A stretch of DNA of 64,000 nucleotides from Lobulomyces angularis (Eukaryota > Chytridiomycota > Chytridiomycetes > Lobulomycetales > Lobulomycetaceae): contig JADHYX010000023.1 of NCBI GenBank assembly GCA_027604685.1, positions 1-64,000 of the forward strand, given 5' to 3'. This document shows positions 37,857 to 48,602 of this stretch, piece after piece (the stretch's first letter is position 1; every line of letters starts with the position of its first letter). Made by a program: the position numbers and the translations under genes. The notes beneath the pieces were generated by a model. The model searched no databases, had not been told where the DNA came from, and was given only the letters and a program-made list of their open reading frames with translations.

Positions 37857-40800
37857 ATGGTCAAGATTGACATATTGGTAGAAGGTGGAGTCTCTTTTAT
37901 ATTCATACTCGCAATTATAGCTTCTATATTGTTACCAATATATGTCAACGAGAGTGGAAATTTGTCAAAAATTGTAAAGGAATATTCAATTAAATCCAGC
38001 GGTTCTGGTAAGAATAAATTTCAATTAAAAAAACCAATTTCCCTTTTTTTTTCATAGCATTTCCAGCGGCTATTTATAAAAATTTATTTGAAGGATACGA
38101 AAAATTATATTCAAATGTTCAATATTTCAACAGTTATGATATAAATGAAAATTTTACTGAGGTTCAACTTGAATTATTGAATGGAGATATAATATTTGCA
38201 TCCAGAGAAAGCAAATTAACCAATACTGTTACACCTAACGATTTAAACTCTGAAACATCAGCAAACTTGGGAGAGCTAACGTTTCCCGCTTTTGGAACAG
38301 CAATAGCAATTGTATACAATTTGCCGTTCCTGAAAGATGTAACTTTAAATTTGACTTCAGATGTTTTGGGGGAGATTTTTAGTGGAAACATTTTATTTTG
38401 GAATGACAAAAAAATTACAGACTTGAACAAAAACGCAAATCTTACTAGTGAATCACTTATTCCTGTGGTTTCGCCTAAACATAAATGCAATCAAGCTTTT
38501 TTTAAATATTTGAGTACTCACAGTAAAAATTTTAGCTCAACTCTGTCAGATGATTGGCCGAATGATTTTCTTAACGTACAAGATGAGTTAAGGGTTATGT
38601 TAGCTGTAGAAACCCTAAGTAACGCGATAGGTTTTGTTACCACAAATACCCTAACGGCACTAGCAACTTCGAATCATGAGTTTATGGTGGCAGCAATACA
38701 GAGAACGGCTTTAGAAGATCCGACGTTGCCTTCATTGGAAAATATCAAAAAAGCAATGGAGGTTCATTTTACTAGCGAGAATTCCAGTAACATAAGAATT
38801 ATTGATTCAGTCAATAAAGGATCGTATCCAATTTCTTTTTTGCAATTTGCTTTCACTAGAAACCATTACCTATTCAACAACCCAAAATTATTAAACCAGG
38901 ACGAAATTAAGAATCAATGTGAAATTGTGCTTGAAATGGTTAAATTTTGGAATTTTACACTTCAAAGCAAGGAAGCGAGTGTAATTTTAAATAGTTATGG
39001 GATGGTCCAAATCGAAAGTTCTTTAAGAAATAATTCCTTAGAAGCTATTTCTTTGATAACTTGCAATAGAATAAATTTATATAAAGGCTTACAGAAATCA
39101 ATCGAGCAAGCTTCTTATTATATAAAAAGTTAATTTAATTTAAAAAAAAAAAATATTTAAATTTGTTTTTGTCTATTTTAGATCCGTTAATGTTAACATG
39201 GAAAAAATCAACGGATTTTTGGAGTAATTTAACAATAGTTTTTCAAGAAGCAATTTTAGGAGGGTTTCTTTATGTTTTGATGTATGGATTACTATTTTTT
39301 TCAACAACAGCTTGCTTTCTTTATCACTTAAAAATTTACAACGACTCGCTAAAGGAAAAAAAAAATAAAGCAGTCGCGAAAAATTTTGCACAAAGACTGC
39401 AAAAGGAGCAAAAGGAAAAGAGCGAAGATATTACTGAGGAAGAAAAATTTGAAGAAATTTTAGCAAAAAAGGGACCGAAAAGTTTAAAGTTACTAGGCAC
39501 CAGTGATCAAAAAACAAAGCAAGCTAGATTGTCAACACAAAACCTTTTTGCTGTTATCAGTTCTTTATTGACATGTCTTCAGTTAATGCACTTGTCACTT
39601 TCGGGAAGTCAACTCGATTTAGAATATTATCCTGTGTATCAGTTTGTTTCTTACGGGAGTTTACTATTTGACAAAAATATTGTCTATTTTTGGGCGCTAA
39701 CTATAGGAGTATTTACATGGCTATTTGGTATGATATTCATCATTTCAGTTAGACCATACCTTCAAGAATTTTATCCAATTTTGATGGAAAAGTACGAATT
39801 TCTCAATAAGTGGCTGGCCTTATTTTTACCAAATTATGCAGCAATTTTTTTCACTCCAACCATCGAAGTATTGGCAAAGGCTTTTGAGTGCAGATATACA
39901 CCAAATCATGTATTTATCAGTAGCTTTGATCCTCGAGCGGTCGATATTACCTGCTACAGCGGAGTTCACTGGGTTATGATTATAGCATCTCTTTTATTTA
40001 TGAACTGTTTTACGATTGCGGTTATTAGATTTTCCACAATTTTGAAGGTAAGTTATGATTAATCTACGTTATTAATAATATTTCTTATAAATTAGGCATT
40101 TCGTCAAATTTTTGATCTTAAAGACGAACCTTGGCTGATAATTTATGAACCTTACATAAAGTGCATCTTAGTTATTGCATACTACAATGTTCCACATGTT
40201 GCCTATTTTATTTCGAGCATTATCTTGATGTCACTAACTGTTGCACTACTATACCAATTTAAACCAAACGCGCACAGATGGTTTGACGTACTTCGTGCAA
40301 CCCTGTACGGTTTTAACTGCGTAATATGTGTGATACTTCTAATTATTGAAGTAGCAGTTCCAGAAAATAATTTTCAAGTGAAATCACTGATTCGTGAAAT
40401 CTTTTCAACTGTTGTTTTAGCGATCACTTGTGCTGGAGTTCTTTTCATTTTGTATTTTGTAAATAAAAAATTTAAACCTATTATATCAGCAGAGGATGCA
40501 AAAAAAAGGAGAAACGAAATTGATAAGCTGTTTAAGGCTATTAGGTTTTAAATTTTTTCAATTCTTATGTTTATCTTATTCAATTTTTTTTTTCTTATTT
40601 TAGTGATGGAGATGCAATGGGTCACTGGGACAGTATTGAAATGCTAAATAATAATGGGGGTTCTCGAAAGGCATCAAATTTACTGGAAACACCTGGGCTG
40701 TCTAACCGAAGAAATAGAGAATCCTTCAAATCTTCTTTTAGCGAAGCAAGTCCAGAGGCACCTGGAAATGACAATTTTAAACCGCGCTCATCAAGAAGTT

Positions 40801-41777
40801 ATGATGCTAACAAGCCTCCTCGAGACATATTGAAAAACAGTGTGGATGTTTCGGAGCAGGATGAAGAAGATTCTACTCCAGGACAAGGAGACCTCGAGGA
40901 GGCTAAGAGAAATGAAGTAAGCAAATTTGTTGACTCAAGCAGCTTGGAGAGAAAGCAATCCATTGTCCCTCCCAGCTTTGGGCCCTCAATCAATTTTATA
41001 TCTCCATCACCGAGTAGAAAAAGTAGCCTCGCAGGAGGTACTACTAGTAGTAATGGAAGACGACGAAGTATTATGCAGAGTGTAATAAGTTACGGGTTAG
41101 GAGAGCCTGAATCCTTAATATCATCTAATCTACTGACCCCAATCGCAAAGGAGAATCGGAGGAGAAGTTATGCCGACAATACAAATAAACCAGCTTTTTT
41201 TAATCCTAGTCTTTCCGGAAATAAACTGATACCTAACACTGTGGGAAACGGAAGAAGAACCAGTTATGCACCAAGTGATGCTAATACATCTAATTCACAA
41301 CTTACAACTGGAAATAACAATTTGAAAAATAATTACTCGGTCTCGAAGGTTTCTGTTGCGCCGTCACTGAGTGTAAGAAATCAAAATTTATGTAGTAATT
41401 CTTTTTAATATTTCATAATTATTATCAAATATGATATAGAACTTTCCGTGGAACGATTTTAGAGATTTGGTGGTTAAAGCCAAACTATCTGGAATCATTA
41501 GTACAGATTTGAGTCTTTCACTATTGGAGGAAATAGAAAATGAAGGTATATTTGAATTAAATAAAATTTTTATTTTTTCTATTTTGTAGATCTATTTATT
41601 GTATTACTGTTTAAAAGAAGTGAAGGGAATTTTCAAAAGTTCATATATCTTATGAACAAAAAAGTATCAGATATTATAGGTACAAAGCGGTACGGAAATG
41701 CAGCAATGCGAAGTAGTAATTCAATGTTAGCTTCCAGTTCCAATAAAGGAATTTTGATGGAAGAGGATGAAGATTGA
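37857..41777 (+). CDS. PstS-like phosphate-binding domain fused to a multi-pass membrane domain (candidate receptor)
   Basis: One gene of six exons. ATG at 37857 opens with a hydrophobic signal/anchor (VSFIFILAIIASILLPIYV). Then comes a PstS-type periplasmic-binding-protein domain: KSSGSAFPAAIYKNLFEGY, GDIIFASRES, LTFPAFGTAIAIVYNLPFL, LTSDVLGEIFSGNILFWND and SNAIGFVTTN, with typical PstS order and spacing. After a short intron (39131-39180) there are about eight hydrophobic segments: LGGFLYVLMYGLLFFST; after a basic cytosolic-type loop LFAVISSLLTCLQL; VYFWALTIGVFTWLFGMIFI; LFLPNYAAIFFTP; WVMIIASLLFMNCFTIAVI; VPHVAYFISSIILMSLTVAL; LYGFNCVICVILLIIEV; and FSTVVLAITCAGVLFILYFV. A Ser/Asn/Arg-rich tail of about 270 residues follows, then a folded-looking end (NFPWNDFRDLVVKAKLSGI, LFIVLLFKRSEGNFQKF), stop 41775-41777. 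Joins: 41360-41440 uses the strong donor GTAAGA. The usual SDGSGT phosphate loop is altered (SPKHKCNQAF). Inferred role: sensing of phosphate or another anion at the cell surface. Confidence 0.88.
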
Positions 41778-42246
41778 AGTTGATTTAATGGAAAATATAT
41801 CAATATATATTTTTTTTTATGATTCTCAAATTCTCTGTATGAAATTTTTTTTTCTTATTTATTTATTAACAGTAACTTTTTAATATATTATTGTATATAT
41901 AGAATAATTTTTTTAAAAAAAAAAATATTGCATCTTTAAAAAAAAATAAATACAGATTTTTTTCCATTACTTTAATAATTTACTTTTTTTCAAAGTACTT
42001 TTGATGTACAGTAAACACACCCAAAATGTCGCACGATCAATACAACTGTTTTTCTAAGGATGGTACTTCGATAAACTTAAGATGAAATTAACAGAAAAAA
42101 TGGAACTTTTAATTCACAAATTAGATTGTTGGTTTTAAGTTGCACCACAACAAGAAAAATTTGTATTTGTAAAATATGCATATATTTTAATTTGTATATA
42201 AAATTAACTTTTTTTTATGATTCTTAACTGTACTTTGTCCCGTTGT
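41778..42246. other. Convergent 3' spacer
   Basis: Between the PstS-like receptor gene and the zinc protein on the other strand. Only a 20-codon frame (from 42026) is present, too short to support. AT-rich otherwise. Confidence 0.5.
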
Positions 42247-42881
42247 CTACTGGTTTCTATTGGATAGTAAGCAAACGACATTTATATTAACTTTTGTTTT
42301 GTTATCAACAAAATTTTGAAATTTTGCAAAGCTTTGTTGAATTTTGACATCTGTAGGATTTTTATCGTCATCCGCCATAGTTTGTACTTTACATGATGAA
42401 TTTCTGCAATTGTTTTTTAAAAGTGTGTTGGATTGACTCTTCAGTAATAGTAGCACTGCGCCTAATTTCGCAGTTAAAGCTTGAATGCAATCTGGGTTAT
42501 GCTGTGAAAAATGTGTTTTACATTTCATATTTTCTAGACATATCTAAACAAAAAAAATGGAAAAAAAAGTTTAGTTCAGTATCAAACACTGGTGTACTTA
42601 CAGGGCACTGAAAAGGATTTAGAACAGTATAATTAACTGAATGACTTTTCATATCCTGCTTTTGAATCAGAATTACATTGCGCGATGCAGTTTCATCTTT
42701 TTTCAAATTCCACTTAAATAAACCGCCTTTAAGAACAAAATTGGAATGTTATTCACGGTGCTCTAAATGTAGTACCTGAATGGACAAAATGTCGTATGCT
42801 TTTGATTTCCGAAACAAAAGGAGTCAGCTTATATGAAGTTTGATCAATGCCAGAAGAAGTAGCGTTCGAGGTTACTTGCAT
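42247..42881 (-). CDS. Small protein with one zinc-knuckle-like motif (CPxC...H...C)
   Basis: Three exons on the minus strand. ATG at 42879-42881 opens MQVTSNATSSGIDQTSYKLT; exon 2 gives GGLFKWNLKKDETASRNVIL and YTVLNPFQCP; an intron at about 42546-42601 splits the motif and exon 3 continues ICLENMKCKTHFSQHNPDC. The result, CPIC then H and C about 11-15 residues on, resembles a UBZ4 (Rad18-type) or other single CCHC finger. The rest is a helical segment (LTAKLGAVLLLLKSQSNTLL) and a Lys/Asn tail, ending SNRNQ-stop at 42247. No family recognised. The in-phase joining of the motif supports the gene model. Confidence 0.6.
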
Positions 42882-43446
42882 TTTGATATGAAAAGTAGGA
42901 TTTTGGAATTTAGTGATTGAATTTACCAATCAACTTGGTGAGCAACGTAATACAAACAATGAATAATGGTAAGGCGGAAAAATTTTACTTGAAGGTTTTT
43001 GTAAAAAAAAATTTAGTAATATTAGCATTTTATATATAGCTCCAACTCCGAGTTCTTGCATTAATTAAGTTATTGCACGTTTAAGAGGATAACCTATTTA
43101 AGAGCTCTCAACAAGCAGTATAGCAGCATCTTTTCAATTTGTTGAAGGCTTTCTTTAAACTTTTTATAAAAAAAAAAAAGAAGATATTTATTATAAAAAT
43201 GCTCATGTTATATACTTGAATTTGTTAAAGTGCTATATCAATAATATTTCAGATTTAAAAAATAACTAAACAGTTGGGTTAATACAAATAATACACAAAC
43301 GGATATATAACCATTGTGTTCCCATAAAGATTTGTCAATAAAGTTACAAAAAATGTAATAAAAAGTATAAATTTAAAAATTAATGTGATTATCTATGACT
43401 TTTATCAATTTTTTTATATGTGGTATATAAGCTGCAAACTTTAAAT
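42882..43446. other. Intergenic, no gene recognised
   Basis: About 560 bp between two minus-strand genes. It has stops in every frame and mixed AT-rich sequence. No tRNA arm or terminal repeat was seen. Confidence 0.5.
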
Positions 43447-44020
43447 CTATCCCTTTTTTAAACTCTTTTCCATTTCCAAAAAACTTTTTACTGAAGGATC
43501 AATTTCCTCTAAAGTGGTATTTTTTATAATAGATTCTATTTCATCGATTAATTTTTCTCTCACGACATCGAATTTGCTGTTTTTTAATTTGGTTTTATCA
43601 TTTAAATTGTTTTTTAAATGTTGAAAAGTTTTTATAAATTGTTGATAATCCTCTACATATATATCCCAAACACACTTAACGCAACCTATTGAATTTTTTT
43701 TTTTTTTTTTTAAAAAAAAGTAAAAAAAAAATTAAGAATGAACTTTTGTTTTAAAATGTAATACCAGACATACAGCATTCATCTGACTTCGGTGCGATAG
43801 GCTTTGTTAAATTAAAATGATTAGAAGCTAAGTAATTTTTTAAATCATCAGAGTAGCTACCAGGATTTTCGTAAGAAAATTTAGTACCAGCAACATTTGT
43901 ATTTACTCTTGAAATTTTTGCAGCATGGCCTGCCTCAATAGCACCTAAATTGTTGCGCAGAGTGTTTTTTTTTATAGTATTCTTTAAAATGAATTCATAA
44001 AATCCCTTGTATCTATTCAT
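43447..44020 (-). CDS. OXLD1: OXLD1-like protein (oxidoreductase-like domain)
   Basis: Two exons. ATG at 44018-44020 gives MNRYKGFYEFILKN, a basic/aromatic leader compatible with mitochondrial import. The domain is LTKPIAPKSDECCMSG, then, across an intron (about 43685-43764), CVKCVWDIYVEDYQQF. The spacing P-x-x-CCxxGCxxCVWDxY is diagnostic for the oxidoreductase-like (OXLD) domain, with four conserved Cys. A helical tail (about 43450-43660) follows, ending LKKG-stop. Animal OXLD1 is mitochondrial; the molecular role of the family is poorly known. Divergent from the CZIB gene, with 71 bp between starts. Confidence 0.85.
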
Positions 44021-44091
44021 TTAATTTATTCATTATTTTCAAGTTTTCCTTGTTGGTCACACGAATTTATTTTAGAAAAAGGTTATTTAAA

Positions 44092-44543
44092 ATGCCAAAA
44101 TATTATCCTCAACTAAAAGCTTCTTTGGAAAATATAACTAATGTTAAACCAGGCGAAAATTTTAATTGGTTTTTTAACTTAATTTTTTTTTTTTTTTTTG
44201 TTTTTTTAATTGCTGCAAACTTAATTTTTACTTGTGATAGGTTGTTCACATTTAAGTGTAGTAATTGCCAAGAGGGTAATTAGTTTTTATTAATGCAGTA
44301 TCAACTTAATTAAACCTTATATAGAACATAAGTCCGTCATGGGGGTGGATCCAAATGAAAAGAGTGAAATTCAGGGAAGTAGAGGAGAAGCAAGTAAATT
44401 GTTTTTTTTTCGCATTAATAATAAATTTTTTTATTTTTATTTAAAATGTTTTTTTATTAGTGCTAGTTGTGAAATGTAAATTTTGCAAGAAAAGTGGCAA
44501 CTGTGACTTGGAATTGGAAAATTTAGGTAATAATAATTTTTAA

Positions 44544-44576
<33 letters not shown>

Positions 44577-44913
44577 ATAAAGTTTCTTACGACATTGAAA
44601 ACAATTATAATTTTAAAACCATTATTAGGTAAAAATTTCCATATTATCAAAACATAAAAAATAAATTTTTAAAAATTATTTGCAGTTTGGAATGTAGAGG
44701 TCTAGAACCACTAACTTGGGTTTTACCGAAGGATGGTATGAGTGAGTTCGTTTCCATTAACCTTTATTTGAAGGATTAACATGTGAGGGGGAAGGAAGTG
44801 GTACGAAGTTTGATATTGATTTCAGTGATGGAGATTGGGCAGATTATGATGAAAAAAATAGTGAGAGTGTGTCAATGTCAGAAATTGAAACTTGCATATC
44901 CAAGAAAAAGTAG
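44092..44913 (+). CDS. CZIB: CZIB family (DUF866) CxxC zinc-binding protein
   Basis: Multi-exon gene. The start at 44092 gives MPKYYPQLKASLENITNVKP, very close to the family consensus MPK...LKA.LENITNL.P. Exon 2 supplies LFTFKCSNCQEG (first CxxC). Next SVMGVDPNEKSEIQGSRGEA, then LVVKCKFCKKSGNCDLELEN (second CxxC), SLECRGLEPLTWVLPKDGM, TCEGEGSGTKFDIDFSDGDW and ADYDEKNSESV. The stop is at 44911-44913. Introns lie at about 44180-44241, 44276-44325, 44392-44460, 44527-44583, 44626-44690 and 44738-44776. Length about 160 residues, as usual. Both zinc pairs intact. Human CZIB (C1orf123) structure is known; its biological role is not. Confidence 0.9.
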
Positions 44914-45022
44914 AATTATCTATGTAAAAGGCTGATATATTTTATTTCCGAAATCATAACCACATTCTTGTTATATTGCAAAGAAATAAATTTAAATTAA
45001 TAGATAAAATTAATAATAATAG

Positions 45023-46210
45023 TTATTCTAAAGTTTTAAAGACTTCTGCAATCTCATTTTTGAATTCATCTTTTGATTGATTGCAGGAAAACTAAAAAAA
45101 GATAAGACTAAAATATTTGTCCGTTTTTTACCTGTTCTAGTTTATTTAACTTGGTGTAATGCTCAAAAAGTGGGCTAGTGGTATCTTTATATTCTTTAAG
45201 TTTTTTTTTAAAACTTTCCATAACAGTACTTTTTTTTCCATTCTTCGATTCTTTAATTAAAAATTCTTTTAATCTCTCTTCCTCAGGGCAACTGAAGTGA
45301 ACAATTAATTTTGATTTTAGAACCTATGTTAAAAAGATGTAGTAAAATAAATAATATTTTTATTTTTAATAGTTTATTTTTTTTCAATACTTCATTTTCA
45401 AATTTCAGTGCTTCTTCCAGATTTCTTGGAAAGCCATCAATCAAAAACTTTCTTGAGTATGAAAAGTTTAACAACCTATGCAGTAATATGATCAAAACGT
45501 CAGTGGGTACATTCAATCCTTTACTCTTATAAGCGTTAATTACCTCTGCATAATCTGAATCTGGATTATTTTGCTCAGTATTTAATATATCATTGACTTC
45601 AAAAAAAATAACAAGTAACGGAAATTAAATAAACTTAATTTGAATTTCAATTACCTGACAAATATTCAAATCCAAATTCCTTAGCTACATCTAAACACTT
45701 CGAATTGCTATCAACTTTTTTAANNNNNNNNNNAAAAAAAAAAAAAAAAAAAACCTCCTGGACTATTCACAACAAAAACGATGGATACATCATTTGGAAT
45801 AGGAAACAACCCCAGTGTTCCAGCATATTTTTCTACATAGTAAGAAAAACAATTAATCAGTGGAAGTTATAATGTATACCATGGGTGTCAGATATAATAT
45901 AAAGAGCAAGCATGGTAATTACACCAGTAGCAATAAACACCTTCAGTTGAAACATTATAGTCTTTTGCTGCAGCCCACTCTTTGGAGAACCATCAGGATG
46001 CGAAGAGCCAGGGGTACCTTGCTTGTGAACACTAACTGAATACTTTTTGTAGTGTCTATTTAAATTCAGAGTGTTTTTGAAAAACTGATTTGTATTTTTA
46101 AGACTTTTGGGGTTAATCGATGTCGTATATGGATGACCTAGGATCGGAATCTGCTTTTGCAATAGAGAATTGAATAATATATTGTAATTGATGCGTTTCA
46201 AAGATAACAT
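45023..46210 (-). CDS. Membrane-anchored adenylate/UMP-CMP kinase-like protein with degenerate P-loop
   Basis: ATG at 46208-46210. The first 110 residues form a basic, Ser/Asn-rich leader (LKRINYNILFNSLLQKQIPI, compatible with mitochondrial import) ending in one membrane segment, FIATGVITMLALYII. An intron at about 45835-45879 leads to VSIVFVVNSPG, where an NMP kinase has its P-loop. The next exon, past an intron that holds a run of ten N, reads VDSNSKCLDVAKEFGFEYLS. The canonical GxPGSGKGTQC therefore reads NSPG-VDSNSKC: the catalytic Lys-position is not Lys. The later parts are well kept: GLNVPTDVLIILLHRLL, RKFLIDGFPRNLEEALKFE (DGFPR) and HFSCPEEERLKEFLIK. The lid region is short. The protein ends EVFKTLE-stop. 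The fold is secure; activity is doubtful because of the P-loop, with the caveat that the adjacent gap could hide a short exon. Confidence 0.75.
45724..45733. other. Assembly gap (10 N)
   Basis: Ten N bases flanked by poly-A inside an intron of the adenylate-kinase-like gene. True length unknown; probably a homopolymer assembly break. Confidence 0.99.
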
Positions 46211-46503
46211 TAAAACAAAAAAAACCTTGGAAAAAAAAAAAAAAAAATTTTTGTAATTAAAGATATTTTTTCCAGATCTTAAAATGTATGTTAGAAATCG
46301 ATAATTTTTTTTTTTTTTTACGTGGGTATTCGGTGAAGTTTAATAATAATTTAATACAAACTTTTTATATAGGTAAAAAAAAAAAAAAGCAAATTCAAAA
46401 TCAATTTTAAATCCGTACATAATTAAAACTACAAATTATTCAAAATAGTTCACATGAATTTTCTTACTTCAAATATTTGTGCTTAATTTTTTTAACAAAA
46501 TTT

Positions 46504-47421
46504 TCAAACATAAAAAACCTTTACTGTGTAGGAATTAATTAACTCTTCATCATCAAAAAATAAAGTTTCAATTATGGTATTACCACTACATATTTAAATT
46601 AAATACAACATACATACTTGTAAAAAAATTAGATTTTACCTGAGTATTTCGCAGGGAATCATATTTTCTTGATCCGAGGCTACAATGTGCTCTAATTCAT
46701 TTGTTGATTCAGGAATCTTAGTAGAGTTTTAATTAGTTTAGAAAAAATTACTGTATGTTAAAATCGAATGGAAATAATTTTTTTTTTTTTTTTTTTTTTT
46801 ACAAAAATAGGTAACAATGATAATAGCAAACCAAAAATTACGACGATGATTATATAAGCGTAAAATGATTCTTTTGTTACGTTTCTTTTCCAGACTACTA
46901 AATTATATCTTTCAAAAGTTAAAGCCAAACAACATGAGAGTGAAACGAAACAAGAAAATACTGTTGTAGCTGATATAAATGTACAGCTAAATTGACTCAA
47001 GGATACTCCACCATATATTAGATTATTTAATGGTAAAGCCAGCACTGTAGTTGTTAAGTGAATAAAATTTTATAAAAAAAATAAAAGTTTAATTAAATAA
47101 TTTACGTATTAATCCTATTAAAAAATCCTAAACATGTGAAAAAAGTTTAAAAATAAATTATATACAAAGTTTTACACTAATACTGTAAGTTAGCAGAGTT
47201 AGATTACACGGACTGAAATCTTTTAATATAATAATTGAAACACCTAGTAACACGTTTCCTTTTGATAATTCGAATAAATATAATAAATAAAAATTTCTAG
47301 TTATACCAATACAAGCAAAAAAATGAAAGAAAAATTCGAACCAAGCGTTTTCATAATCTCCTGAGGCTTTATCAAATGGTATAAATGGTGGTAAATCGTT
47401 AATTGCATAATCTATCCCCAT
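46504..47421 (-). CDS. Rhodopsin-like (class A) GPCR, apparently truncated after TM4
   Basis: Six exons. ATG at 47419-47421 gives an extracellular start, MGIDYAINDLPPFIPFDKAS. TM1 is FFHFFACIGNVLLGVSIIIL, with the Gly-Asn of helix 1. TM2 is LTLLTYSISDFLIGLI, with the class A SxSD motif. TM3 begins at CTFISATTVFSCFVSLS, with the conserved Cys, and ends ALTFERYNLVVWKRN, an ERY version of the DRY motif (about 46905-46913). TM4 is YIIIVVIFGLLLSLLP. The following exons (IPESTNELEH, MIPCEILSGNTII) look like extracellular loop 2 with its Cys. The frame then stops at 46504 (VKVFYV-stop) before TM5-7. A GPCR-like VLIMYGFKI string lies further downstream (about 46400-46425) in a non-joining frame. Either the gene is truncated or remaining exons were missed. 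Class A receptors are rare in fungi. Confidence 0.72.
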
Positions 47422-47699
47422 ACTATATTCTATATTAATGTTGGCTAATTTCTATTTTAAATAATACTGCACCTGAAGTTAAAAAATGCTATTTTAGTAA
47501 ATATGTAATTCTTTTTTTTTATATATTTTTTCTATTTTTTTAATTTTTTATCGACTAGATTTTTTGTTACAAGTTTAACCAATCACACTAAAAAACCTAC
47601 AATATATGTTGGAACATTACCAGATATAATTTTAACAAAAAATTTCTTCCTCTTTATTCGTTTTTTTATAACTTTTAAGATGGAAGTAAAATTTTAATA
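47422..47699. other. AT-rich spacer upstream of the GPCR gene
   Basis: Promoter side of the GPCR gene, merging into the decayed element at 47.7 kb. No distinct motif seen. Confidence 0.4.
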
Positions 47700-48480
47700 A
47701 AACTGTAACAATATCAGCATGATAGCTTTTTGTACCATTTGGGTATAGTTAGCGAAAACAGCCAGGAATATTAGCTCTTAAGAAAGGAGTCGGTCTGTCA
47801 CCACCACGCATAAATGAATTAACTACACATAGTTGGTTTAAGGTAGCTGCTTCATCTCGATTCCATAGTCTTGATCTATTCCATTGTTGCTTATTTTCGC
47901 TGTGGCAAAGCGCAACAAACCATGAACAGTTTGAAGAGTTTCTCTATGACAAGCAGGACAAATTTCCAAGTCTTGTATTCATCTAGTTACATAACATCAA
48001 AACCTCCTCGTCGAAACATCCCTCTAAAACCTTTTCCCTTCTCCTCTTAAACTAAAACACAGGGGAATGGTATTTCCAACTACAATTAATAAATTATTTA
48101 AAACAAAATATGATTCGGTTTTACAATGCTTATAGCACATGTCATTCCAGTATGAAACTCCTGATCCCCAAATAGTTAAATGCTCTCTTCTGTATTCTTT
48201 AATCATATTTCATACTTTAAGAACCAACTCCTCAGGACCACTTTAATAAAACACTGTTAGCATTTTCAGAGTTTTAAACTGTATTATATATGGTTTACGA
48301 TTTAATATCAATATGCATTTTTTTTTCTTTAAATTCATCAAATAAGCATTGTAATTTTGGTATAGAAACATGATCAAGATTATTTTTATCAACAGCATTA
48401 TTTGGTATCAAGTTTTCGCTCAGTAGAAGCTTGGGTAATTCGTCGAAGTTGTAGTCACTAATTTTCTTATTTTTAATTCC
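47700..48480 (-). pseudogene. Second decayed TnpB/Fanzor-like (RuvC-type) element remnant
   Basis: Minus-strand fragments in shifting frames. At the upstream end (about 48299-48472) the frame reads ISDYNFDELPKLLLSENLIP. Then GSGVSYWNDMCYKHCK lies at about 48120-48180. GKRFRGMFRRGGFDVM is followed by LDEYKT (about 47970-48040) and, after frame changes, CPACHRETLQTVHGLLR (zinc-finger-like). WNRDEAATLNQL (about 47840-47880) follows, then MRGGDRPTPFLRANI. The order DE(Y/F)-K/R-T, Cys pair, W-NRD..A..N is that of the RuvC-III and zinc region in TnpB/Fanzor-like proteins of fungi and large DNA viruses. Stops are numerous, so it is dead. It is less clear than the fossil at 28 kb, and could instead be the end of an unrelated transposase. 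Note one 60-codon open piece at 48024-48206. Confidence 0.45.
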
Positions 48481-48602
48481 ACAAACTCTTCATAGTATAC
48501 GTTGGATTGAGGCTTGTGCGGCTGAATTTTTTTGCAAAAAATATTGAATTTGCAAAAAATACTAATTTTTTTTTACTCTCATTCAACGGCCTCCTTTCAC
48601 TG

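Noticed and set aside
42026..42085. 20-codon frame starting MSHDQYNCFSKDG
   Set aside because: Too short, no splice-consistent continuation and located in a convergent 3' spacer.
46390..46480. GPCR TM5-like string VLIMYGFKI downstream of the GPCR stop
   Set aside because: No donor/acceptor pair keeps the frame, and no TM6-7 follows; kept only as a remark in the GPCR entry.
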